From Streptomyces sp. NBC_01231 (GTDB lineage: Bacteria > Actinomycetota > Actinomycetes > Streptomycetales > Streptomycetaceae): a stretch of DNA of 64,000 bases. This document shows positions 46,865 through 55,039 of this stretch, in pieces. The notes under the pieces were generated by a model. That model made no database searches. It worked only from the letters and a program-made list of their open reading frames with translations, and was not told the DNA's origin. Location of the stretch: contig CP108521.1 of the NCBI GenBank assembly GCA_035999765.1, positions 3,286,001 to 3,350,000 of the forward strand, in the 5' to 3' direction. Each line of letters starts with the position of its first letter. Position 1 is the first letter of the stretch. A program made the position numbers and the translations under genes.

Positions 46865-47214
46865 CGCAGGGCCCGGCAACGCCCGCGGACAGCCCGCACT
46901 GCGCCGGCGACAGCTCCCCCGGCCCACGGCCGCGGACCAGGCGGGCTGCGGTCTGTCGGCCCGTGCTGCGAAGTGCTGGGGCGTTCAGTAAAGCCTCGGA
47001 CGGCCTGGGCAGGTGTGCCGCTCACCGTGCGCCTCCCTGAGGAGCTGCAGGACCGTGTCCGCGCTGCCCGTACGGGCAGAGGGCTGCGGCTACGCGCGCC
47101 ACGGCCCCGGGGAGTCTTACGCACCGACTCTGCACAGCGGCCATCAGTCCAGGCCCTGACCCTGCTCCATCGCCTCCGACAACGGCTTGTCCTCCCTCCT
47201 GGACTCGATGATCT
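46865..47214. other. Gap with degraded transposase 3' end
   Basis: 350 bp after the protease. The minus-strand continuation of the IS5-type transposase is no longer recognisable here. No other gene seen. Confidence 0.4.
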
Positions 47215-47688
47215 CCGTTCAGCGAGGTGGACCTTTGTGGTCAGTGCGCCGCGGGATCGCCGATGGCGTGGTCGGCCGGTTCGCCGGCCGGAGCCCCTTT
47301 TTGCGGGCCCCGGCCGCGTGCCGGTGAGCCCGCACGATCGTGGAGTCCACCGACACGGCCCAGGCCAGGTCATCATCAGCGTCGGCCTGGGCCATCAGCG
47401 CGGTGAACACCCGCTCCCAGGTGCCGTCGACTGCCCACATGCGCAGCCGGTTGTAGACGCCCCTCCAGTTGCCGTACTTCTCCGGCAGGTGGACCCACTG
47501 GGTTCCGGTCTGGAACTTGAAGGCGATCGCGTCGATCACCTCACGGTGGTCACGCCAGCGGCCACCCCGTCTCGGTGTTCGTCCGGGAGTAACGGCTCGA
47601 TCCGCGCCCACTGCGCGTCGGTCAACGGCACAACCAGACCAATGACCGCCTGATACAAACGAAACTGCCTAGTTCCGTCGAGGGTCAT
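47215..47688 (-). pseudogene. IS5-family transposase, frameshifted and truncated
   Basis: The minus strand reads VPLTDAQWARIEPLLPDEHR, then in another frame RWRDHREVIDAIAFKFQTGT, YGNWRGVYNRLRMWAVDGTW and VSVDSTIVRAHRHAAGARKK (first catalytic Asp in VDST). In a third frame GALTTKVHLA appears before homology ends. IS5/IS427-group elements often need one programmed shift, but the loss of the last third means this copy is dead. Confidence 0.85.
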
Positions 47689-47706
47689 AGCCGAGGAGGT
47701 CACATC

Positions 47707-48132
47707 GTGAGCCGTACGGTCATCGATCTCGACGACGAAGCACTGGAAGAAGCCGCCAAGGAACTCGGCACCATCACCAACCGCCACACCATCAACGCCG
47801 CCCTGCAGGAGGTCACGGCCCGTTACCGGCGTCTTCGCGCGCTCGACGAGGCCCGCACCCTGGCGGCCGAAGGCGCGCTGGACATGGACCTCCTCCTGGA
47901 CAAGAGCAAGTACCAGCCCACGAGCACGACAGGCAACGTCCCCGACACCAAAGCGGACAAGCGCCCGCCGCCGACTACCTCATCGACACCTCCGCCCTCG
48001 TCCGCGTCCTGCTCCGCCAGAACACGACCGAATGGGACGACAGAATCGGCGCCGGCCTCGTCGCGATCTGCGACCTCACCGAACTGGAAGTCCTGCACTC
48101 AGCCCGCTCGACCGCAAACCGTACGCGGTTGA
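47707..48132 (+). CDS. vapB: VapB-family antitoxin with frameshifted C-terminus
   Basis: The first ~72 residues are a typical VapB: RTVIDLDDEALEEAAKELGT, TNRHTINAALQEVTARYRRL, LDMDLLLDKSKYQP. The expected stop is absent, and the frame runs on as Pro/Ser-rich nonsense over vapC to 48132. GAGGAGG precedes the GTG. The DNA-binding part could still fold; pairing with VapC is uncertain because vapC is broken. Confidence 0.7.
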   Translation: MSRTVIDLDDEALEEAAKELGTITNRHTINAALQEVTARYRRLRALDEARTLAAEGALDMDLLLDKSKYQPTSTTGNVPDTKADKRPPPTTSSTPPPSSASCSARTRPNGTTESAPASSRSATSPNWKSCTQPARPQTVRG

Positions 48133-48230
48133 AAGCGGCGCTCGACGCCCACCACGCCTGGTGCCCCATGCCGGACGGCGTCTACCACCGCTCCCACATC
48201 GTCCAGGAACATCTGACGGCCAAGGGGACA
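47961..48230 (+). pseudogene. vapC: VapC PIN-domain toxin, start-less and truncated
   Basis: A frame different from vapB reads ADYLIDTSALVRVLLRQNTT, GAGLVAICDLTELEVLHSAR and HAWCPMPDGVYHRSHIVQEH. This is a PIN ribonuclease domain with its first Asp (LIDTS) and Glu (ELEVLHSAR) present. There is no in-frame ATG or GTG close upstream. The last catalytic Asp block is lost at ~48230, where repeat-family sequence begins. Confidence 0.75.
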
Positions 48231-48439
48231 CCTGGGCCGTTTCAGTTCGGGCAGTTTCCGTCCGCGCGCACCAGCCCCTCACGTCCTGGTGCCGGTGCGA
48301 TCAGGCTCCTCGAAGCTGTGGTCGAATCCGGTAGGCAGCCCCGGCCGGAGGCCTTCCGGACACCGAACGAAGAGCCTGCGGACCGAGGCCGACGGACCCC
48401 ACTGAAACCCCGCGTCCCCAACACGTCCCCACGATCATG

Positions 48440-48970
48440 AAAATGAGGTCGAGGAGATGTTGCCGACTCGTCGACTCAAGCTCCGCTCGTCAGCAATCCC
48501 ACAGGTCAGCGCGACGCCTACCCGGCGAGGGAGCAAGATCCTCACCCCGCTCCGAACTCGCGAGCAGCGGATTCAGTCCGTTCAGCGAAAGTTGACGCTC
48601 CGACACCTCACGAGGAACGTTTCCGCAGGTCAGCGACCTGCACAAGTGGGGCGGGTGGGACTCGAACCCACGGCCGACGGATTATGAGTCCTTTGAGGAT
48701 CTTGGCGACCCTTGCCGATCAATGCTTATTCAAGACGTTTTCGCAGGCCAGAGGGGTTAGCCTCTGCCGATGCTTCGGAAGCCTTGTCAGTCTGTTCCTG
48801 TCCTTGTGGCCTCAACTCGGCCTCAATGAGGCCCCCAAGAGGCCAGACCGAAGGCATTCGAGACGATCTCGTCAGCTCGGGAGGGGGCCTCGAACCCGCC
48901 CGCAGCGGATTGACCTTCCAACGCCCAAAGACTCGGCCCCGGTCAAACGGGCGCCGCTCGCGCGGCTTCG
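48440..48970 (-). repeat. Dispersed repeat copy 4 containing a tRNA(CAU) 3' half
   Basis: Core 48645-48691. It shares the upstream block gagcagcggattcagtccgt near 48560 and cgtttccgcaggtcag near 48618, and the downstream block ending near 48960. It directly abuts the CRISPR array. There is no gene from 48231 to 48971. Confidence 0.8.
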
Positions 48971-48971
48971 G

Positions 48972-49669
48972 CAGTTCACCTCCGCTCGCGCGGAGAGCAG
49001 CGCCCGTAGATCCACAGGCCGCGGATCCGCTCGGGCCATCCCCGCGTGCGCGAGGAGCAGTTGTGCCAGGCCTGATCCATCAGGTAGCCCGCGGGTCCAT
49101 CCCCGCGTGCGCGGGGAGCAGCCGCATTGGCAGGAGCCGAGGAACCGGGCCGGGTCCAGCCCCGCATGCGCGGGGAGCAGGCGCGCAGCCTCGTGTGGTC
49201 ATCGCCGTAGCTGGGTCCATCCCCCGTATGCGCGGGGAGCAGTTGTAGACGTTGACGTTGTCCGCAGCGAAGTAGGGTCCATCCCCGCATGCGCGGGGAG
49301 CAGCTGACGATGAGGCCGAGCACCGCGGACAGGGTGGGTCCATCCCCGCATGCGCGGGGAGCAGGCTTCGTCGACGTTCATCTTGATCTGCGCCCGGGGT
49401 CCATCCCCGCATGCGCGGGGAGCAGAGGCTGGACGTCCCGACCTGCACGTTGATCTGGGGTCCATCCCCGCATGCGCGGGGAGCAGCGGAAGAGCAACGC
49501 CGCGAGGAGGCCGGCGATGGGTCCATCCCCGCATGCGCGGGGAGCAGAACAGGGAGCTCCTGCCAGACCAGGGAGGCGAGGGTCCATCCTCGCATGCGCG
49601 GGGAGCAGCCCCCGTACGGGTTGGTGGCAGCCCGGGGATCGGGTCCATCCCCGCATGCGCGGGGAGCAG
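48972..49669 (-). CRISPR. Type I-E CRISPR array, 12 repeats
   Basis: Repeats of 29 bp (plus strand gggtccatccccgcatgcgc then ggggagcag) start at 48972, 49032, 49093, 49152, 49213, 49275, 49336, 49397, 49458, 49519, 49580 and 49641. Spacers are mostly 32 bp. Repeats on the left are degenerate (48972 strongly; 49032, 49093, 49152 and 49213 mildly, the last with an extra C); the right ones are nearly perfect. The standard I-E orientation (CTGCTCCCCGCGCATGCGGG...) is on the minus strand, so the left end is the old, trailer end. No clear leader adjoins 49669; a possible decayed repeat lies near 49702. Confidence 0.97.
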
Positions 49670-50022
49670 ACTGCGTGACCTGGGGCTTCATGGTCGCCCT
49701 GCCCGGTTTCCCGAGCAGTTTCACCGATTCCGGCAAACAGGTCATGGCGGGAAGCTCGCTTGGCTCGCAGTGTTCAGCTGGCTCTGCCCGGTGGCAGAGC
49801 TGTCGGCGGATGATACGGCTTGCCGTGAGCCGCCACGCTGATTGCGCACGAATGAGATCCCCGGGCAGCGGATTTTCCTCATATGAACGTTGTGGCCTGC
49901 GTTTTAGCTGTATGCATCAGGTATGACGGGTAAAGGGGAGCCTCGGTCGGGATTGAGCGGGCGGTTGTCGGGACCGCGGAGCGTGTGGGCCAAGCACGAT
50001 CGGGATACCGAGGGCTGGTTGC
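49670..50022. other. Gap: possible decayed leader side of the CRISPR array
   Basis: No protein gene seen. 49670-49701 could be a final spacer followed by a decayed repeat end (cccgagcag at ~49711). An AT-rich pocket at 49870-49935 may contain promoter sequence. The deletion junction of the cas operon falls near 50015. Confidence 0.4.
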
Positions 50023-50094
50023 CATGGCCTCGGCAAGGCCAAGGCCTACGGCTGCGGCCTGACCCTCGCACCACTCACCACCACGACCGAGTGA
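50023..50094 (+). pseudogene. cas6e: cas6e (casE) C-terminal remnant
   Basis: The last ~23 codons read HGLGKAKAYGCGLTLAPLTT, then TTE and stop. GLG.AKAYGCGL is the glycine-rich C-terminal signature of type I-E Cas6e crRNA-processing nucleases. Upstream sequence no longer matches. It ends 4 bp before the cas1 start, the normal cas6e-cas1 arrangement. Confidence 0.8.
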
Positions 50095-50098
50095 GCCC

Positions 50099-51056
50099 GT
50101 GACGACCGTCGGCAAACGCACCGCACTCACTCCACGACACCTCACCCACCGGAGAACGCCTCTCCTTCATCTACCTGGAACGCTGCACCATCCACCGGGA
50201 CGCCAACGCCATCACCGCCGAAGACGCCGACGGCACCACCCACATCCCCTCCGCCACCATCGGCACCCTCCTCCTCGGCCCCGGCACCCGCATCACCCAC
50301 CAGGCAATGAGCGTCCTCGGCGAAACCGGGGCAGGCGTCGCCTGGGTAGGCGAACACGGCGTCCGCTACTACGCCGGCGGCAGGGCCCTGAGCCGCTCCG
50401 CCGCCCTCGTCGAAGCCCAGGCCACCCAATGGGCCAACATGCGCAGCCGCCTCGCCGTCGCCCGCGCCATGTACCGGCTGCGCTTCCCCGACGACGACCC
50501 AGCCGGCCTGACCCGCCAACAGCTGCTCGGCCGCGAAGGCGACCGCGTCAAAGACTGCTACCGCACCCAACCCGCCCGCACCGGCGTCCGCTGGTACGGC
50601 AGGAAGTACACACCCGGCGACTTCAGCAGCGGCGACCCCGTCAACCAGGGCATCACCGCCGCCGCCCAGTGCATGTACGGCATCGCCCACGCCGTCGTCG
50701 CCTCCCTCGGATGCAGCCCCGGACTCGGCTTCGTCCACTCCGGCCACGAACTGTCCTTCGTCCTGGACATCGCCGACCTCTACAAAACCGAGATCGGCAT
50801 CCCCCTCGCCTTCGACATCGCGGCCGAAGCAGACGAGGACGTCGGCCCCTGCACCCGCCGCGCCCTACGGGACCGCATCAACGACACCGGGCTGCTGAAC
50901 CGCTGCGTAAACGACATCAAACGCCTCCTCCTACCGAACGACGCCAGCGGAAACAGGCCCAGCGAGGAAGATCGCGTCACGCTCCAGACCGACGGCGGCC
51001 ACGAAGTCGCCGCCGGACGGAACTATGGAGACGCCGACGAAGCAGTCATCTGGTGA
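50099..51056 (+). pseudogene. cas1: Type I-E Cas1 integrase, frameshifted near codon 17
   Basis: The GTG at 50099 starts TTVGKRTALTPRHLT. The frame must then change near 50147 to continue GERLSFIYLERCTIHRDANA. From there ~300 residues are intact Cas1e, including the metal residues in LLGREGDRVKDCYR (Glu) and HSGHELSFVLDIADLY (His, Asp). A 2-bp loss in ctcaccc-accgg explains the break. There is no in-frame start until 50307. Without frame correction no full Cas1 is made. Confidence 0.88.
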
Positions 51057-51402
51057 CCGTCATCGTCCTCACTAACTGCCCGCCCGGCCTCCGCGGATTC
51101 CTGACCCGCTGGCTCCTGGAAATCTCCGCAGGCGTCTTCATCGGCAACCCGTCAGCAAGAATCCGCGACGCCCTGTGGGACGAATCCAGCAGTACGCCGG
51201 CCAGGGCCGCGCCCTGCTCGCCCACACCACCAACAACGAGCAGGGCTTCACCTTCCGCACCCACGACCACGCCTGGCACCCCACCGACCACGAGGGCCTC
51301 ACCCTGATCCGCCGCCCAAACAACAACGCCCCACCACAGAGCAGCAGACCCCAACCCGGCTGGAGCAAAGCATCAAGGCGCCGCCGATTCGGCAGGAACT
51401 AA
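51053..51402 (+). pseudogene. cas2: Type I-E Cas2, single-base frameshift
   Basis: The GTG overlaps the cas1 stop (GTGA). TVIVLTNCPPGLRGFLTRWL, LEISAGVFIGNPSARIRDAL, WDE matches Cas2e. At ~51182 one A appears lost (gacgaatcc for an expected gacgaaatcc), and the rest (IQQYAGQGRALLAHTTNNEQ, GFTFRTHDHAWHPTDHEGLT) lies in another frame, ending at 51402. Confidence 0.88.
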
Positions 51403-51495
51403 TTAATACGGATGCCCAATTCAAGCGAATTGCCGGAATTGATGAAAGTATCCAGAAACCAAGCTGGACTGCGGCAAACGCGCAGGTCGCGGAGC

Positions 51496-51584
51496 CTGCT
51501 CCTCACGCACGCGGGGATGGTCCCTGGCACGCCCGGTTGTCCACGTCCAGGTAGGACTGCTCCCCACGCAGGCGGGGATGGTCC
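51496..51584 (+). CRISPR. Second, two-repeat type I-E array
   Basis: Two 28-bp repeats, ctgctcctcacgcacgcggg... (51496-51523) and ctgctccccacgcaggcggg... (51557-51584), are exactly 61 bp apart with a 33-bp spacer. The repeat is the I-E type in the opposite orientation to the main array, and ends in gatggtcc rather than gatggaccc. It lies ~95 bp downstream of cas2 after an AT-rich leader-like stretch (51398-51470). Confidence 0.85.
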
Positions 51585-51713
51585 GCCTGCCGCGGATGTC
51601 CGCTTCCGAGGCCCCCACGGGACGGGCCTGCATCGCCTGTGGGTTGATCGTCCACTTCGCCCCTGCTCTCGTCGGCGGGCTTCGGCTCCGGGGCGGAGTC
51701 GGGTGCAGGCTCG

Positions 51714-52427
51714 CTACTTGAGGGCGGTGTGACTTCGGAGGCGAAGCCCTTCGGCGGGTGACGGGTCTCTCTCCTGGGCCTCGTCGGCGGCGGGGTTTTC
51801 GGGATGCTGGTCACCGTGGGGGGCTTGGGTTGGATCGTGCTCGATCGCCGGGCCGTTGTCGAGGACGGGGCCAGGTTCGGTGTCCGTCGCGGGCTCGGCA
51901 TTTTCACCGACGTCGGGCGGCGTCGCCTGGGCTTCCGGGCCGCAGTCGCGCAGCGAGGTGCCCGGGGCCAGCGGGGCTTCATCCATCACTTGCGAGAGTG
52001 CGCTGTCGAACAGGTCTACCCATGGCCTGTGGCCGACGTAGCGGGGTTTGTAGTCGAAGGCAGGGAGGAGGTCGTCTTCGATGGTGCGCAGGATGATGAG
52101 TTCCGGATCTTGGTCGGTTTCGGTGACCAGGGTGGTCGATTTGTTGTAGCGGTGCCCTTCGGGAAGGCGTGCAGTGACTTGCGCTTCGTGGAGGGCGTGG
52201 TCGGCCAGGGTGGCGTCGTCGGGGAGCGGCGGTGCGGCGCTGCCGGTGATCCAGAGTTGGACGGCGGTACCGCCGAAGAGAGGGCGAAAGCTGATGCCTC
52301 GTCCGTCGCTGTAGATGAGGTGGGCTGCGCCGTCGGCGGGCGCTTCGGCGTCGATCGCCCAGTCTCCGCCGAGGTTTTGGGCGAGGTTGGCCGCAGCTTC
52401 TCGGACTGCGGCGTCGGTGATGAGCAT
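51714..52427 (-). CDS. Hypothetical protein with acidic, proline-rich tail
   Basis: 237 aa, family not recognised. The N-terminal half (LITDAAVREAAANLAQNLGG through VTARLPEGHRYNKSTTLVTE) looks globular. The C-terminal ~90 residues are Asp/Glu/Pro-rich and probably disordered. GGAGA in the shared leader lies 7 nt before the ATG at 52427. It is the leftmost gene of the minus-strand mobile-element block. Confidence 0.65.
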   Translation of the reverse strand: MLITDAAVREAAANLAQNLGGDWAIDAEAPADGAAHLIYSDGRGISFRPLFGGTAVQLWITGSAAPPLPDDATLADHALHEAQVTARLPEGHRYNKSTTLVTETDQDPELIILRTIEDDLLPAFDYKPRYVGHRPWVDLFDSALSQVMDEAPLAPGTSLRDCGPEAQATPPDVGENAEPATDTEPGPVLDNGPAIEHDPTQAPHGDQHPENPAADEAQERDPSPAEGLRLRSHTALK

Positions 52428-52434
52428 GTGTGGT

Positions 52435-52482
52435 TCTCCAAGAGGTCTGCGGGTGAGGGCCCGCCCCCGCAAGGGCGGGCCC
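52435..52482 (-). promoter_or_regulatory. Shared leader plus hairpin, copy 1
   Basis: The minus strand has a 10-bp stem (GGGCCCGCCC/GGGCGGGCCC, 52457-52482) followed by GACCTCTTGGAGA (52435-52447) just before a start codon. The same arrangement recurs at 61424-61470 and 61973-62018, and the 13-mer alone at 62848-62860. Confidence 0.65.
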
Positions 52483-52489
52483 GGTGTGG

Positions 52490-52678
52490 CTATGCGGCGC
52501 GCACTTCGTCGCCGTCGTCGAGGAGCATCGAGAGGGTGGAGCCGCTATCCCAGTTCACGGAGAGGATGGAGAGGTTGGCGTCGAACCGGTGGACGGTGCC
52601 TTCGTCGCCGGGCTTGAGTTCGGTGTGCGGGTCGGTGGTGTGTACGAGGGCGATGCGGTCGCCCTTCTTGTAGGTCAT
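52490..52678 (-). CDS. DUF4314 small protein
   Basis: 62 aa. KKGDRIALVHTTDPHTELKP, GDEGTVHRFD and ILSVNWDSGSTLSML form the small SH3-like barrel of DUF4314, common on phages and mobile elements. Function unknown. TGGAG precedes the ATG. A 9-bp stem hairpin (52729-52750) separates it from the cysteine-rich gene upstream. Confidence 0.85.
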   Translation of the reverse strand: MTYKKGDRIALVHTTDPHTELKPGDEGTVHRFDANLSILSVNWDSGSTLSMLLDDGDEVRAA

Positions 52679-52764
52679 CTGTGCTCCAGTCCTGAGGTGT
52701 TGGGGAAGTCGTGGTGGGCCGCCGGTTGGCCCCGCCGATTGGCGGGGCCGTTGTCGGTCGCCTG

Positions 52765-52905
52765 CTAGGCGTCGTGGTCGCATGCCTCGGTGGGGCAGGC
52801 TCCGCAGTCGAAACAGTGGTCGCAGGCGCAGGCGTCGCAGCCCGGTTGCTGACATCGGACGTCGTGACTGCGGCAGTACGGGAATGTGAACGGCAGCTCT
52901 TCCAT
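52765..52905 (-). CDS. 46-aa cysteine-rich miniprotein
   Basis: The frame ATG 52905 to TAG 52765 encodes 46 residues with nine Cys (11, 18, 23, 26, 28, 31, 34, 37, 42) and three His (14, 30, 44). The core is CQQPGCDACACDHCFDCGAC. A strong GGGAGGGGAG lies just before the start, and the shared promoter P1 (52929-52957) lies just upstream. Cys spacing suggests a metal-binding (zinc or copper) knuckle or a disulfide-rich peptide. No family recognised. Confidence 0.75.
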   Translation of the reverse strand: MEELPFTFPYCRSHDVRCQQPGCDACACDHCFDCGACPTEACDHDA

Positions 52906-52928
52906 GTCTCCCCTCCCTTATTGGTTCT

Positions 52929-52957
52929 ATTCTATATGCATTCAGGGAGGGGTTCAA
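52929..52957 (-). promoter_or_regulatory. Promoter P1 of the mobile-element block
   Basis: Minus strand: -35 TTGAAC (52952-52957), 17-bp spacer, -10 TAGAAT (52929-52934). It lies within a 22-bp conserved core whose plus-strand form begins ttggttctattctatatgca. The core is repeated at 57419-57438 and 63413-63434, and more loosely at 55425-55445. Confidence 0.75.
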
Positions 52958-52982
52958 GATTTTCTGAAAGAGTTTCAGCAGG

Positions 52983-54035
52983 TCAGGCCGCTATATCGCG
53001 AATCAGGGCTTCGACCTTCTGGATGGCCGCGAGGAAGACGGCCTGCGAGTGCAGTCGATCGCGCCGCTCCCGGGAGTCGCGCGCCTCGCGGACAGCCCGC
53101 GCATGCAGGTTGCCCTCGTGCAGGGTGTCGCCGCACCCGATGAGCACGTGAGGGCCGAGGTCCCACAGGATCGCGTTGACGGCCGCGCCGGCGGCTGCGA
53201 GGGGGTCTACGTCCGTCAGCGACCATCCGAACTGGTGCGGGTCGATGCCGCGTTCGCGCATGACCTGTACGGCGGCGCGGTACATGCCGCCAGTCCCGCC
53301 CGCGGGCTCGTCGAACTTCATGCCAGGCTCGAGCGGCTTGCCGTCGAGCAGCATCCTGGCCATCAGATAGGCGACCTCCGGTGGCGTGTGTATCTCCGCG
53401 AGGGCATCGTGAGCGCCTTCGGAGCGCATGACGGCAAGCAAGGCTCCGATCACGTCGGTGGTGGAGCGGAGATCTGGGTCGTCGCTGGTGGTCAGGTGCA
53501 GCAGCCCGTTGGTAACTGCGGCCTCGACGACCGCGCGTACGGCAGCGGCCCGCCGCGCGTCGGGCTTCTCATCGTCGGCCCACTTGTGCAGAGGCGTGGC
53601 CCTGTCGATGAGGTCCGGTCGCATGATCCACCAGCGGGCCCAGCACTCGCGGAAGGCGGTCAGCAGCTCGGTGTCATCGAGGCTGAGCCACCAGTCGGCG
53701 GCAAGGTAGGCGTCCGGGCCACGCAGGGGCCACAGGGCAAGCGTGGCGACCACGCCGATGGGGATTTCGATGCTGCTCCCCCCGTGTGCGTGGTGCCAGG
53801 CGTAGTTGACGGCTTCCGCGATCTCGAAGGCGTGCACGTGCGGGTTGTGCTGCGCCGGGCGGTAGTGGCCCAGCTTGGGCTTGACGACCGCGAGTGCAGG
53901 GCGAGGAGAGGCGGCGGGGATCGTCACGGGCGCGGGGGCCGGCGGAAGGTCGGCGAGATGCCTGCGGGTCGGGGAGGCAGCGGTGGGCTGTGCGGCTGGC
54001 TGGTCGGGGTCGGCGAACAGGTCGAGTTGGCTCAT
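52983..54035 (-). CDS. N6-methyltransferase-like protein lacking a visible NPPY motif
   Basis: 350 aa. The C-terminal half has FDEPAGGTGGMYRAAVQVMR, resembling motif I of type I restriction M subunits (D.acGsGgm), and SLTDVDPLAAAGAAVNAILW like the acidic loop that follows. The catalytic NPPF/Y is not found; the corresponding region reads VLIGCGDTLHE. The N-terminal ~60 residues are Pro/Ala-rich after SQLDLFADPDQPA. AGGAGA precedes the ATG. It could be an inactive or modified methyltransferase of a mobile element. Confidence 0.65.
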   Translation of the reverse strand: MSQLDLFADPDQPAAQPTAASPTRRHLADLPPAPAPVTIPAASPRPALAVVKPKLGHYRPAQHNPHVHAFEIAEAVNYAWHHAHGGSSIEIPIGVVATLALWPLRGPDAYLAADWWLSLDDTELLTAFRECWARWWIMRPDLIDRATPLHKWADDEKPDARRAAAVRAVVEAAVTNGLLHLTTSDDPDLRSTTDVIGALLAVMRSEGAHDALAEIHTPPEVAYLMARMLLDGKPLEPGMKFDEPAGGTGGMYRAAVQVMRERGIDPHQFGWSLTDVDPLAAAGAAVNAILWDLGPHVLIGCGDTLHEGNLHARAVREARDSRERRDRLHSQAVFLAAIQKVEALIRDIAA

Positions 54036-54111
54036 AGTGATTCTCCTGGCTCGTAGGTCGACGCGGTGCCGCGCGTCGGCCCACGTGGATGCTGGCCGAC
54101 ACACGTCACTG

Positions 54112-54708
54112 TCAACGGGCGCACTGGATACGGCGGAGCAAGATCTCGGCGTCCTCGGCACGCCCGGCCTCGACAAGCGCCGCGTGCTGGAGGAGTTCCG
54201 TGAGGTCCTTCGCGGTGAGCTGTGCGAGGACCTGGGTGAGGCTGAGGTGTCGCATGCTTGCGGCGCGGTAGGGGTAGCCGGTCGCGATGGTGAAGACAAG
54301 CCCCGGTATGAGCCGGTCGGTGTGCTCGTCGGTGAGGCCGAGTTGGCGGCCAATACGGCGGATGGCGTCCGGGGCACCGAGGACGGCGGTGACTGGTACG
54401 GCCTCGTGGGCGAACTTGGTGGCCGCCAACTCTCGGTCGAGATAGGCAGCCCAGGTGAGGCTGGCGTCGGCGTCCCGGCCAGCGGCCGTTAGGGTGGCGG
54501 CGATGAGCAGGGCCTTGAATCGGTCGCTCTTGAGCGCGAGGCCGAGGTATTCAATGGGCGTCATGCCGGCGTTGGCGACAGCAGGATGGTGGGCCTGGGA
54601 TCGAAACAGGCCGAGGACGGCCCGGAGTGCGCGCGCGGCGGCGTCCGGGTGAACGCCGAGTGCGTCAGCGATGCGAACGGACAGGGTGTGCATCGTGGTC
54701 GGGTTCAC
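54112..54708 (-). CDS. Hypothetical protein
   Basis: 198 aa, mostly helical, no family recognised (TLSVRIADALGVHPDAAARA, IEYLGLALKSDRFKALLIAA). The GTG start at 54708 overlaps the stop of the upstream gene (GTGA). A variant of the shared leader (tctccagaggtc on the plus strand, 54713-54724) precedes it. Confidence 0.65.
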   Translation of the reverse strand: MNPTTMHTLSVRIADALGVHPDAAARALRAVLGLFRSQAHHPAVANAGMTPIEYLGLALKSDRFKALLIAATLTAAGRDADASLTWAAYLDRELAATKFAHEAVPVTAVLGAPDAIRRIGRQLGLTDEHTDRLIPGLVFTIATGYPYRAASMRHLSLTQVLAQLTAKDLTELLQHAALVEAGRAEDAEILLRRIQCAR

Positions 54709-55010
54709 GTGGTCTCCAGAGGTCTGGTCGTGGGCTGGTTGAGGTTGGCGAGGTAGGCGTCAGCAGCCGCCAGGCGTGTTGGGCTGGTGACGAGTTCTTC
54801 CGACCAGACGCGCAGGGCGATGTCGCCTGCCGCGTCCTCGTCGGGTGCGGTGATGACGTAGGCGCAGTGGCCGGATGCCTCTAGTTCGGCGCACCGCCTG
54901 TCGTGGGTGGCGTCGTCACCGGGAGGGAGTGCGACGGTGACGACCTCCATTTCGGCAGGGGTCGGCTCCCGGTAGACAACCCACCACTGCCGTTCGGGGG
55001 GACTGGTCAT
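54705..55010 (-). CDS. Hypothetical protein
   Basis: 101 aa (TSPPERQWWVVYREPTPAEM...EEDAAGD-like region...RVWSEELVTSPTRLAAADAY). No family recognised. TTGGAGAGCC lies immediately before the ATG at 55010. Translationally coupled to the next gene. Confidence 0.6.
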   Translation of the reverse strand: MTSPPERQWWVVYREPTPAEMEVVTVALPPGDDATHDRRCAELEASGHCAYVITAPDEDAAGDIALRVWSEELVTSPTRLAAADAYLANLNQPTTRPLETT

Positions 55011-55039
55011 GGCTCTCCAATGGCGTTGGTGGGCGTGTG

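Noticed and set aside
44852..46927. 691-aa minus-strand open frame
   Set aside because: It is antisense to the subtilase gene, whose catalytic triad and P-domain are unambiguous.
49080..49745. Repetitive open frames with 'PRACGDGP' or 'PSPHARGA' units
   Set aside because: They are translations of CRISPR repeats in several frames, not proteins.
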